Positions 9,724 through 17,863 of a stretch of 64,000 nt of DNA are shown piece by piece. Under the pieces are notes generated by a model. The model saw only the letters and a program-made list of their open reading frames with translations, had not been told where the DNA came from and ran no database searches. Source of the DNA: Desulfomonilaceae bacterium. GTDB taxonomy: Bacteria > Desulfobacterota > Desulfomonilia > Desulfomonilales > Desulfomonilaceae. The position numbers were made by a program, and so were the translations under genes. Where the stretch lies: contig JBAZSD010000006.1 of NCBI GenBank assembly GCA_041662605.1, positions 124,001 through 188,000 on the forward strand, in the 5' to 3' direction. How positions within the stretch are numbered: position 1 is the stretch's first letter; each line of letters begins with the position of its first letter.

Positions 9724-10005
9724 TCAGTGGATCTGAGAGCGCTTTACAAACCTTTTCTCATTCTTCAATAGACGGATGAAGCTTACCGCGTCTTTGTCGA
9801 TGCATTCGTCCGGGTCCGGAAAACCTAACATTTCGACCCAGCGCCTGTTTACCCGTTTCATCCTTCTTCCACCTATCTGCCTTTTTTTACCGGATAATAA
9901 CCCAAAGAGACCTGGTCGGAAATACAGTTTCCCATGGGTCTTGACAACGTACAGCGCGTGATCATCTGTTAGTTGAGTTATGCAAAATTCGTCAATAGCG
10001 AAAGG
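9724..10005 (-). other. Open minus-strand frame, possible gene remnant
   Basis: In the gap between the kinase and the first hsp20, a 93-codon minus-strand frame is free of stops and looks coding-like (HALYVVKTHGKLYFRP, VEMLGFPDPDECIDKDAVSF). It has no ATG, GTG or TTG near its 5' end that would include the first third. Its upstream end runs to within about 35 bases of the hsp20 start. It may be a decayed gene or chance. I see no clear promoter or other element in 9574-10038. Confidence 0.25.
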
Positions 10006-10038
10006 TCATCTCATCGGTTCGAAAGGAGGACATTAACA

Positions 10039-10512
10039 ATGCGTAGCCTTATTCCGTGGAGATGGAAGGAAAATCAGGTCGCTCCTGATAATACGCTGAC
10101 CGAATTCAGGCGTGAGGTAGACGATCTTTTTAACCAATTTTTCGGATCATCAGGATGGTTGCCTGTCGCAAATTTGGGACGGGGCTTTACTCCAGTCTTG
10201 GATGTGTCCGAAACTGATGAAGATCTACTCATTAAGGCCGAGTTGCCCGGAGTGGACCCGAAAGAAATAGAAGTCAACCTCTCGGGAACCACACTCACAG
10301 TAAAGGGCGAGAAAAAGGAGGAGCGTGAAGAAAAGACAGAAAATATGCATCGAATCGAAAGATCATATGGTGGTTTTTCACGTTCCATTTCTTTGCCTTG
10401 CGAAGTCAAGGAAGACAAAATTGAGGCAAATTTCAAAAATGGAGTATTGAACCTGAAACTGCCCAAGGCAGAAACGAACAAGAAAAAAACAATAAAAATT
10501 GACGTAAAATAG
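10039..10512 (+). CDS. Small heat-shock protein Hsp20 (first of three)
   Basis: 157 residues. The alpha-crystallin domain spans about 47-155: TPVLDVSETDEDLLIKAELP, GTTLTVKGEKK, and the closing FKNGVLNLKLPK with the conserved G-L before the last strand. The C-terminal I-x-I-type tail is KTIKIDVK. These ATP-independent chaperones hold unfolding proteins in the cytoplasm. AAAGGAGG lies 8 bases before the ATG at 10039; longer upstream frames lack such a site. It is followed by two more hsp20 genes in the same direction. Confidence 0.95.
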   Translation: MRSLIPWRWKENQVAPDNTLTEFRREVDDLFNQFFGSSGWLPVANLGRGFTPVLDVSETDEDLLIKAELPGVDPKEIEVNLSGTTLTVKGEKKEEREEKTENMHRIERSYGGFSRSISLPCEVKEDKIEANFKNGVLNLKLPKAETNKKKTIKIDVK

Positions 10513-10518
10513 TTTCCA

Positions 10519-10548
10519 ATGGGGGGAGATTTTGAACTCTCTCCCCAT
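10519..10548 (+). repeat. Intercistronic hairpin between hsp20 genes
   Basis: Two 11-base arms (10519-10529 and 10538-10548) pair with one G-U and enclose an 8-base loop. No T-run follows, so transcription probably continues. It could protect or separate the first hsp20 message from the rest. Confidence 0.5.
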
Positions 10549-10623
10549 CGGAAAAATATCTTAAGCAACGAATCGAAGATTCGTATAGGCATTAGCCCGA
10601 CAAAATCATCAGGAGGTTTAGCA

Positions 10624-11085
10624 ATGGCGCATTGGGAAATATATAGAGATCCATGGCTTAGTGAGTTCTCGAGACTTCAAAAGAATATGTCAAGTTTATT
10701 TTCTGAACTCAATGAAGGTTCCACGCCATCATCTGAGTTCTTATTTAGAAAGTCTCGTTTATTTCCACCAATAAATGTGCAGAAGCAGCAGGACAATTAC
10801 AAAATTTCGGCTGAAATTCCGGGCGTAAAGAGTGATGAAATTGAATTGACCGTTCACGGAGACACTTTAACCATCAAAGGTGAAAGAAAACCTGATTCCA
10901 GCGAAGAAGGGGCGAGCTACCACCGTCGTGAGCGTTCACACGGAGCTTTTCAGCGGTGTATTAGTTTGCCGGAAAAAGTTGATTCCGAAAATATCGGCGC
11001 AACATATAAAAATGGTGTTTTGACTATCACTCTCCCATTGGACAAGATAGCGGGCCCGAGAAAAATTTCAGTTGCCACCGAATGA
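10624..11085 (+). CDS. Small heat-shock protein Hsp20 (second of three)
   Basis: 153 residues, starting after AGGAGG (spacing 7-8). The alpha-crystallin domain occupies about 47-150: FPPINVQKQQDNYKISAEIP, GDTLTIKGERKP, YKNGVLTITLPLDK. Its N-terminal arm differs from that of the first copy (HWEIYRDPWLSEFSRLQKN), which fits hetero-oligomer or client specialisation. The stop codon overlaps an ATG of the next frame (ATGA at 11082), pointing to close coupling with the third copy. Confidence 0.94.
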   Translation: MAHWEIYRDPWLSEFSRLQKNMSSLFSELNEGSTPSSEFLFRKSRLFPPINVQKQQDNYKISAEIPGVKSDEIELTVHGDTLTIKGERKPDSSEEGASYHRRERSHGAFQRCISLPEKVDSENIGATYKNGVLTITLPLDKIAGPRKISVATE

Positions 11086-11111
11086 ATCTACTGACTCGGA
11101 GGAAAATGAAA

Positions 11112-11513
11112 ATGGCTGATCAAGAGATACAAGTTGTCGAGAAAAAAGAGCTTTCTCCAGAGGGCGGTGAATTAACAAGAAACGGGGTCTACTTCACCCC
11201 GGCTGTTGACATATTTGAGACCACACAGGAACTTACAGTTGTAGTCGATCTGCCGGGTATCAACCCGGAAGATGTGGAGGTCGATTTACGGGAGAGCGTA
11301 TTAACTATCATAGGTGAGACACAACCCAATGTTTCGGAGGGCCAGGAATTGCTTACTGAATATAGAACTGGCGGATACTATAGAACATTTCGAGTCAATG
11401 ATCTGATTGATCATTCCAAGATTGCCGCTTCCATGGCCGATGGTGTGCTTACACTTAAACTGCCGAAGTCTGGGAAAGCTACACCAAGAAAGATCCCTGT
11501 ATCCGTAGAATAA
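11112..11513 (+). CDS. Small heat-shock protein Hsp20 (third of three)
   Basis: About 133 residues. The alpha-crystallin core is present (YFTPAVDIFETTQELTVVVD, GINPEDVEVDLRESVLTIIG, MADGVLTLKLPK) with an I-x-V tail (RKIPVSVE). Three in-frame ATGs compete: 11082 (overlapping the preceding stop), 11106 and 11112. GGAGG at 11098-11102 favours 11112 by spacing. It lacks the long N-terminal arm of the other two and is the most divergent, resembling the short archaeal-type Hsp20. It ends just before a 13-bp hairpin. Confidence 0.92.
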   Translation: MADQEIQVVEKKELSPEGGELTRNGVYFTPAVDIFETTQELTVVVDLPGINPEDVEVDLRESVLTIIGETQPNVSEGQELLTEYRTGGYYRTFRVNDLIDHSKIAASMADGVLTLKLPKSGKATPRKIPVSVE

Positions 11514-11516
11514 AAC

Positions 11517-11547
11517 ATGATCCCCACGGGTTTACCGTGGGGATCAT
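11517..11547. terminator. Strong hairpin between convergent hsp20 and S1-repeat genes
   Basis: A perfect 13-bp inverted repeat (11517-11529 and 11535-11547) has a 5-base loop. On the minus strand it is followed by GTTTTATTC; on the plus strand there is no T-run. It probably stops both convergent transcripts. Confidence 0.65.
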
Positions 11548-11579
11548 TCATACCGCATTTACGAACTTCAGTGGGGAGA

Positions 11580-13049
11580 TTAATCTTTTTGCCCCAATTT
11601 TAACTTCAGTAACTCTCCAAATGTCCCAAACGATTTCTTGACGTTCCCTGATTTAAGGTATTCCTGTATATGGCTCAACTCATTTGTCCGTTCCAGCGCT
11701 TTAATACTCAAGGCAATCTTATTTGTCTCGGAATCTATGGAGATTATTTTTACATCTAACATCGACCCCAGAGGAAATTTTTTTCTTAGTTCTCTAGGGC
11801 TGAAATCCCCAATTTCAGCGTTTCTCAGCAATCCGGTCCTGCCTCCCGGCAAGTTCACAAACAACCCGTAATCTTTGACTGCCTGGATTTCCCCGTGGAC
11901 AACACTTCCTTCAGTGATTTCATCGGGAGTATTTCCGGGTGCGAAATCCTGAACATCAGCAACCAGATCAAGGCCGAGCCTTTTTTCAGTAGGACTTATG
12001 GAAATAACTCTTACTTTTACAGATTCTCCCGGACTGAGCGTTTCACGCGGATGGTTTATCCTCCGGCCGCGGCCAAGGTTGGATATGTGAAGAAGTCCTT
12101 CAATTCCCGGCTCCAATTCTACGAATGCGCCAAAATTGGCAAGCCTTGTAACCGTCCCTACGGTCTCAAAACCTTCATGAAAACGAGAGCTAACTGTATC
12201 CCAAGGATTGTCCCGAGCCTGTTTGAGGCTTAATCCAATACGGCGTTTTTCCCAATCAATCGTTGTTATTTTGACTGAAATCTCTTCCCCTGACGTCAAT
12301 ACATCCGAGACGGATTCAACTCTACTCCATGCAAGTTCGGACATCGGCACAAGTCCTTCGATTCCACCAATATCCACAAACGCTCCGAATGGAGCTAACT
12401 TTCGAACTGTCCCGCTAACGATGTCCCCTACGTTAAGGGTTTTTTGAAGCTCTTCTACCTTTTTATTGCGCTCCTCCTCAAGAGTTTGGCGCCTCGACAA
12501 CACTATATTGCGACCCTTTTCCGAGAACTCAGTAATTCTAAAAAAGAATTTCTTACCTATATAATCATCGGGCAATCCTCCAGATACGATATCAATCTGG
12601 GAATATGGGCAAAAGCACTGGCGGCCGAATACCAAAACACTGTAACCGCCTTTTTTCTCTTCCATTACTAGTCCCTCAACGGGAACCCCGCTTCGGTAAG
12701 CAGCGCGTACGGCGTCTTCCGACGCTGCCTGAGTCATCTTCACACTCAGCAGGATATCTCCGTCGCGTTGGGCGATGACGTAGGCAGTGATCGAGTCTCC
12801 GACTTTCAAGTCCAGAACTCGGTTCGAATCGAGAAGCTCTTGTTTTGAAATCGCTCCCTCTGTTTTGCCGCCTATGTCCACAAAAACCCACTCGTCTCCG
12901 ATTGAGACAATATTTCCACTTATCTTCGCATCGTGCCTCAATGCGTCTTTATCTGCCCTATTTGACGCTTCAAAGAGCGCTGCGAAATCTTCTTCCTGGT
13001 CAACGTGTGGGCCGTTGGACGGTAAATCCGATTCCTTGGTATTAGCCAT
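11580..13049 (-). CDS. S1 RNA-binding repeat protein (ribosomal protein S1-like)
   Basis: 489 residues with five S1/OB modules at about 38-105, 115-190, 205-275, 290-362 and 378-450. Typical strands are SGTVRKLAPFGAFVDIGGIE and VGTVTRLANFGAFVELEPGI. The first two modules are divergent, as in ribosomal S1, where they form the ribosome-binding part. It is shorter than the usual six-repeat S1 and acidic at the N-terminus. It probably binds mRNA during translation, or acts as an additional S1-type protein; which one cannot be decided without the rest of the genome. Confidence 0.85.
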   Translation of the reverse strand: MANTKESDLPSNGPHVDQEEDFAALFEASNRADKDALRHDAKISGNIVSIGDEWVFVDIGGKTEGAISKQELLDSNRVLDLKVGDSITAYVIAQRDGDILLSVKMTQAASEDAVRAAYRSGVPVEGLVMEEKKGGYSVLVFGRQCFCPYSQIDIVSGGLPDDYIGKKFFFRITEFSEKGRNIVLSRRQTLEEERNKKVEELQKTLNVGDIVSGTVRKLAPFGAFVDIGGIEGLVPMSELAWSRVESVSDVLTSGEEISVKITTIDWEKRRIGLSLKQARDNPWDTVSSRFHEGFETVGTVTRLANFGAFVELEPGIEGLLHISNLGRGRRINHPRETLSPGESVKVRVISISPTEKRLGLDLVADVQDFAPGNTPDEITEGSVVHGEIQAVKDYGLFVNLPGGRTGLLRNAEIGDFSPRELRKKFPLGSMLDVKIISIDSETNKIALSIKALERTNELSHIQEYLKSGNVKKSFGTFGELLKLKLGQKD

Positions 13050-13301
13050 ATTAATACAAGAGCCTTTCCATGTATCTTATAATGTTAGTATTTAACCTTT
13101 TTTCCGGTTCCTTGCAAGCACGCTCAGTTGATGTTATGCTTATTATCATTCACACCAATGTTCCGGAACTATTTAACCACAACCATAAGTCGGAGCACAA
13201 AGCGTATGCGCTGTGGTTCCGCTGTTTCAACGTGATTACATGGTTATCTAAATGGCGCCGGCAGTCAATGCTTAAAGACACCGTTCGCTGACGAGGCTCT
13301 C

Positions 13302-14360
13302 ATGCCATTTCTCAGAAGAAATGAAATAGGATGGAATGAGAAATTCCGTCGTTGTGTCTACTTCTTCCTTCGTGACGAACTTGACGGTCTTCTTATAACC
13401 GAAGGGTTGATCAAATCATACAAAGCCTTTAAGGATTCAGGGGAAGAATATCCTTTCGTAGAAATGCGCGAACTCAAACCAAGAGCCCGTGTCAAAGGGG
13501 TGGAACACGCCAAGCACTCCCATTTCATATTAATTTTCAATGAGGGCGTAATTCCTAATGACTCAAGAATTCACATACGTTTTTTCGATTCAAATAAAGT
13601 AACCAAGGAAAATCTTGCCAATCTCGCAATCTTCGATCTGAAGGAACTCTTTAACCAAAAAATGAGATTTTTCGAAGATACGGCATTCCCTATATTGCTC
13701 AGGGATCTGCTCAAATCGGATTACGCTGTACTGTTGCAACAGGACCCCACAATCAAGACCAGATATAGATACGGGATCACTCATTTTCATGTAAGGGTCG
13801 ATTGGCCCGTCGCTCAGGCTGCTGAAGATTTAGGGAGATACCTACGATACCTTTCCAAGGACCTTTATGAAAAAGGAGAAAAGACAGCGGATCTGATACA
13901 GCAGAAATTGTATGAGTTTTATGGGTTCCATCACTCAGTAGGCGGACGACGAACCGCCGCGCTTGTAGCGGCTCGATTCATGGCCAGATTTGACTTCATA
14001 TCGACTGTCTACATTTGTTCTTGTGAATCGCGCACGTTGTTCAGGCTGGCTGAGCAGGGGATTTCTAAATATGTTCTGATAAAGTTGAGTAATGATGAGA
14101 TAAAAGACCTTGCTCAAGAAACCAGAATGGATCAAAAGGATTTCGAGAGTTCGTATCTGATTGACAGGACACCAGATCACGGTGTGGGTATTTTTCTAGT
14201 GTCTTATGAATATAACGAACATTCCTCTCCCCCACCTGACGCAAAACTCCGGGAATTAAATCCGGACTATCAGTGGCTCAAAGTAGATTTCCAGTTGCTT
14301 GTTCCTCCACCATCAAGAGGCGATATCAGACCTGTGCATCTATCACGAGTCTATTCCTGA
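13302..14360 (+). CDS. Unknown soluble protein
   Basis: 352 residues; I do not recognise a family. There is no signal peptide, membrane helix or repeated motif. The composition is charged and aromatic-rich, with long helices likely at 180-225 (AAEDLGRYLRYLSKDLYEKG). Two Cys lie together in YICSCESRTLF. The start has GAGG 5 bases upstream. It converges with nikR (15 bases between stops), and about 250 bases without a gene separate it from the divergent S1-type gene. Confidence 0.75.
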   Translation: MPFLRRNEIGWNEKFRRCVYFFLRDELDGLLITEGLIKSYKAFKDSGEEYPFVEMRELKPRARVKGVEHAKHSHFILIFNEGVIPNDSRIHIRFFDSNKVTKENLANLAIFDLKELFNQKMRFFEDTAFPILLRDLLKSDYAVLLQQDPTIKTRYRYGITHFHVRVDWPVAQAAEDLGRYLRYLSKDLYEKGEKTADLIQQKLYEFYGFHHSVGGRRTAALVAARFMARFDFISTVYICSCESRTLFRLAEQGISKYVLIKLSNDEIKDLAQETRMDQKDFESSYLIDRTPDHGVGIFLVSYEYNEHSSPPPDAKLRELNPDYQWLKVDFQLLVPPPSRGDIRPVHLSRVYS

Positions 14361-14375
14361 TCGGACTGATGGAAG

Positions 14376-14795
14376 TCAATCGATCTCCGTCCCGGTAGTG
14401 GTCATCGTGATTTTGCCGTGTTTTACTCCTCGAGTGGATATCAGCAACTCAGCGGTTTTTCTGACCTGATCGGACTCCCCTCTGAGTATCAGCACTTCCA
14501 GACAATTGTGAGCGTCTAAATGGACATGTAGGGCAGAGATTATAAGGTTGTGGGTCCTATGCTGAATCTCGGTTAGTTTTTGAGCGAGATCGCTCTGCTC
14601 ATGGTTGTAAACGACCGTCACCGTGCCAACCACCTCGGCGCCAGCTTGACTCCATTGGTCTTCCACCAAACGATCCCTGATAAGATCTCTTATAGCTTCT
14701 GATCGATTAGTGTAGCCTTTCTTGTTTATCAATTCGTCAAACTTTTCCAGCAGGTCATCCGGTATCGATACGCCAAACCTCACAAGCTCAGGCAT
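14376..14795 (-). CDS. nikR: Nickel-responsive regulator NikR
   Basis: 139 residues, the usual NikR length. The N-terminal ribbon-helix-helix (1-45: VRFGVSIPDDLLEKFDELIN, NRSEAIRDLIRDRL) binds operator DNA. The C-terminal ACT-like domain carries the four nickel ligands at the expected spacing: His79, His90, His92 and Cys98 (HVHLDAHNCLE). It should repress nickel uptake genes when nickel is plentiful, but no nickel transporter or hydrogenase gene is in this window. A perfect palindrome TTACGCGTAA (14811-14820) lies just upstream of the start and could be an operator. That is inference, since it differs from the long E. coli NikR site. Confidence 0.93.
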   Translation of the reverse strand: MPELVRFGVSIPDDLLEKFDELINKKGYTNRSEAIRDLIRDRLVEDQWSQAGAEVVGTVTVVYNHEQSDLAQKLTEIQHRTHNLIISALHVHLDAHNCLEVLILRGESDQVRKTAELLISTRGVKHGKITMTTTGTEID

Positions 14796-14988
14796 TACTT
14801 ATTCCTTTTTTTACGCGTAAACTTGACCACTCGTATCGCGAAACAATTTTAACTATATAGCATGGTCGAAGTGTTTTTCAAAAAAGAAACGTGGTCTGGA
14901 ATTAGACGCCTGGTTGGGTGGAAAATCAGTTTTCAACAACTGACCGGATGAGGGAAAAGTGGCCAGGTCTCAGAGAATCGGAATATTG

Positions 14989-15438
14989 TCAATCTGGCGC
15001 TTCTTCCAAAGCCTTGACGCGATTCCTTTCTATATTATCAACAATGCACTTCGCCCATGTATCCGTTACACTATAAACCATCTCTAATCCCTGTCGGGAC
15101 GACTGAATGATTCCGCGTGTCTTCAAATGAATAAGGTGCTGTGAAACAGTCGCTTGATGGAGTCCGAGACATTCCTGCATGTTTTTCACATTGCAGCCGC
15201 CTACCATCAAAAGTCCATAGACTATCTTCAAACGAATCGGGTGTCCCAGAGCTTTGAAAATTTCAGCTTCTCTGGAAAATTCCATTTTTTTTATAGCGTC
15301 AAACATGGCTTCTTTATGATTATCCCCGTACTGCTCCAGGCTATCATTATCAATATCCATAAATGAGGAATCGTCGTCCAGATTTGGTTCCAGGTCTTCA
15401 CGGCCTGATTGTTCGTTGGCATGACTCATTTTAAACAT
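14989..15438 (-). CDS. ArsR/SmtB-family transcription regulator
   Basis: 149 residues. An acidic 45-residue leader precedes a winged helix-turn-helix (about 58-135: EIFKALGHPIRLKIVYGLL, then LGLHQATVSQHLIHLKTRGI as recognition helix, then a QGLEMVYSV wing). Two Cys (GGCNVKNMQECLG) lie near the recognition helix, a position used for metal or redox sensing in this family. No other classical metal-box Cys is visible. The target is unknown. It is a single gene between nikR and the EndoQ-type gene. ATGs at 15438 and three codons later are both possible. Confidence 0.87.
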   Translation of the reverse strand: MFKMSHANEQSGREDLEPNLDDDSSFMDIDNDSLEQYGDNHKEAMFDAIKKMEFSREAEIFKALGHPIRLKIVYGLLMVGGCNVKNMQECLGLHQATVSQHLIHLKTRGIIQSSRQGLEMVYSVTDTWAKCIVDNIERNRVKALEEAPD

Positions 15439-15731
15439 CCAAAGATTTAATGATTTTCCAAGTTATTCCGTTCCTTGTGATTTCCGGCTCCTCGATTCAC
15501 GGGAGAGCAACTAGGCGACATTCAAGTCGATACGCCCATCTTCGGAAGAAGCCATCGATTCAAAACGAACCAACCGACAAAAACACTAATTATTATGGCA
15601 AGTTCCATTAAAAACACCTATCTATTGAAAACGTTTCTGGATCCCTATATATTCAAATATCTAAATATAATATTTTTGTCAAGGAACTTTTATAATCTCC
15701 TGTCTTTTTTATCAATCAAACTTGAGCTTGT

Positions 15732-17075
15732 TTATCGGAATTTGGACCTCTCCTCATCCTTAAATATTGAAACTCGACCATATTCTCCATCGAACCCGGC
15801 GTCCAGATTCACCCGCTCATTTCTGACTCTGTTCAAAGCTTCGACTACTATAGGCGGAGCCCCTTCCTTGATGATTTCCATGGGCAATGACCAGAGTATT
15901 TCGAGTTCAGGACCGAGTTTTGAAATCAACTTGGAGTGCAGATCCTTGGCTTTTTTTGCCTGAACGCCACAACCTAGACAATCGGCCACAATCTCTATTA
16001 ATGGGAGCATTCTCCAATAATATCCAGCTTTAGACGGAATATGACCAGTAGATCTGTCGGCTAGCATATTTACTCTGTTCATAACTCCTACAGTTACAGA
16101 GTGTCCGCAGACTGGGCATTTGCCCCCGACCTGTTCTGTTTCTTCAGGACTCAAGCGAACGCCACATTTTCGATGACCGTCCATGTGATATTTGCCTTCT
16201 TCCGGAAAAAACTCGATTGTGCCGACGAAGCTTGGCGCGCCTGTTTTGATCGATTTGTTTTCCATTATAGACTGTCGTGGCCCAAGGAAGTTTTCGGTGT
16301 TTCTTGAACCATTCCCGCCTTTGCGCAACGCTTCCCTGATCGCCGGATATGATGGTTGGCCGGAGAAAATGTTCACTTCTCGACCAAGGCGGCTAGGAGA
16401 ATGAGCGTCAGAGTTGGACACAAGCGTAAAGTCATCAAGCGACGAGACCCGGAAATTCATTTCTGGGTCCGACGACAGTCCTGTCTCAAGAGCAAGAACA
16501 TGGTCTGTAAGATCTTCAAAACATTCTTTCATCGAATCAAAGCCGGATTTGGATCCCAAGACTGAGAACCAGGGGGTCCAAATATGCGCCGGCACTGCGA
16601 AAGACAAGTCCGAAACTTCCAGAGCCATCTCGAGCAAGTCCCGAGAATCCACCCCGAGTATTGGTCTGCCATCTGAATTCAGATTTCCTCTGGCTCCGAG
16701 ATTTTTACAGAATCTGTCCATTGTATTCAGGTCAGGCATAAAGATAAGATTGTGAACCTTTCTGACCTTACCATTTTTTTTATAAATCGAACTGATTTCA
16801 ACATTTAAGATGAAACGAACATCCTCGGGCCTGAAATCAAGAGAATCAATCAGGGGGGTCGGAATTGAATCCGCTTTTAACGCGAATAATCCGGGTTCAC
16901 GCTCTTCGAGATTGCCATGTAACTCTCTGCGCCATTCGGGATGGGTGAAGTCTCCGGTAGCCACGACATGGATACCTTTTACCGCGGCCCACTGCGACAG
17001 ACCCCTCAAGTCGCAATCTTTGGAGGTTGCGCGCGAATATTTGGAATGCACGTGAAGATCAGAGAAATATATCAT
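15732..17075 (-). CDS. EndoQ-type PHP nuclease (TIGR00375-like)
   Basis: 447 residues. The N-terminal PHP metal-site motif DLHVHSKYSR is followed by TGDFTHPEW, FILNVEISSIY and VSNSDAHSPSRLG, matching the PHP fold. A Cys-rich treble-clef-like segment follows at about 300-330 (KCGVRLSPEE, GGKCPVCGHS), then a helical C-terminal part. This architecture is that of endonuclease Q, known from Thermococcales and some bacteria, which nicks DNA 5' of deaminated bases (U, hypoxanthine, xanthine) and abasic sites. The assignment is from motif order; activity is inferred. It is divergent from the HU gene. Confidence 0.82.
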   Translation of the reverse strand: MIYFSDLHVHSKYSRATSKDCDLRGLSQWAAVKGIHVVATGDFTHPEWRRELHGNLEEREPGLFALKADSIPTPLIDSLDFRPEDVRFILNVEISSIYKKNGKVRKVHNLIFMPDLNTMDRFCKNLGARGNLNSDGRPILGVDSRDLLEMALEVSDLSFAVPAHIWTPWFSVLGSKSGFDSMKECFEDLTDHVLALETGLSSDPEMNFRVSSLDDFTLVSNSDAHSPSRLGREVNIFSGQPSYPAIREALRKGGNGSRNTENFLGPRQSIMENKSIKTGAPSFVGTIEFFPEEGKYHMDGHRKCGVRLSPEETEQVGGKCPVCGHSVTVGVMNRVNMLADRSTGHIPSKAGYYWRMLPLIEIVADCLGCGVQAKKAKDLHSKLISKLGPELEILWSLPMEIIKEGAPPIVVEALNRVRNERVNLDAGFDGEYGRVSIFKDEERSKFR

Positions 17076-17515
17076 GGATGTTCCTTAGTTTTTTCAGTAT
17101 GTTACCACTATGGCACCAAGTTTTATAAAATTCCTGTTAAAAATCAATAATATAACAATATGGGTCAAATTATCTTGACTTTTTTGGATCAGAATTCTAA
17201 AAATTATTGTTATCTGTGCAGTTGGACACAAAACTATTTCTAGAAAATTCGCCTGTTTTTTTGATCCGGAGGAAGCTTTCGACCTTTTAGATCCAAACGG
17301 GTCTCTGTGACAGGGTTAGTTGGAATCTCGAAAAAAGCGTTACTAGTGTTGTTTCAGGAAAGGCTTTTGTCAAGGTCCTTATGTTGTTGAGGGGCAGAAA
17401 AAGCCTTCTATATTTAAACCGGGAAACACAATCAAGTTTGTTGATAAATCCGGTGTGATTTCAAGAAGGTATTTCAGGAACTGTTGTTCGTGATGAGGAA
17501 GAGGAGATTGCAATA
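17076..17515. other. Intergenic region upstream of the HU/IHF gene
   Basis: No gene is visible in about 440 bases. The 17140-17220 part is AT-rich. TTGACT near 17175 could serve as a -35 box, with an AT-rich but non-canonical -10 region. It probably carries divergent promoters for the EndoQ-type gene and the HU gene. Confidence 0.3.
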
Positions 17516-17791
17516 ATGAATAAGTCTGATCTCGTAAAGGCTTTAGCCAAAGAGACGGATCTCCCGATGAGGAAATCCGAAGAAATTGTGGACATGGTTT
17601 TTAACACCATGTCAGACGCTTTGGAACGCGGTGACAGAATCGAGATTAGAGGATTCGGCTCATTTGTTGTTAAGGAATATAAGGGGTATACGGGAAGGAA
17701 TCCAAAAACCGGCGAGCAGATTGTGGTTCAGAACAAGAGCCTGCCATTTTTTAAGGCCGGCAAGGAACTCAAAGAAAACATCAACAAGTGA
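17516..17791 (+). CDS. HU/IHF family DNA-bending protein
   Basis: 91 residues, full length. MNKSDLVKALAKETDLPMRK forms the dimerisation helices. GDRIEIRGFGSFVVKEYKGY with GRNPKTGEQI is the beta-arm region, with the conserved GRNP whose Pro intercalates into bent DNA. The sequence is closest in style to the IHF beta subunit (RGFGSF, GRNPKTGE), but HU and IHF are not separable with certainty here. GAGGAG precedes the ATG by about 10 bases. Confidence 0.95.
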   Translation: MNKSDLVKALAKETDLPMRKSEEIVDMVFNTMSDALERGDRIEIRGFGSFVVKEYKGYTGRNPKTGEQIVVQNKSLPFFKAGKELKENINK

Positions 17792-17863
17792 TATTATTGG
17801 CAAAAAGCTTGTAACTCTGATAATAGGGGGAAAGGGGCCAACGACGTAACAAGAAGGTTCCTT

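Noticed and set aside
10074..10592. 172-codon minus-strand frame opposite hsp20
   Set aside because: Antisense shadow; Ser/Phe-rich translation of the reverse strand of a clear alpha-crystallin gene.
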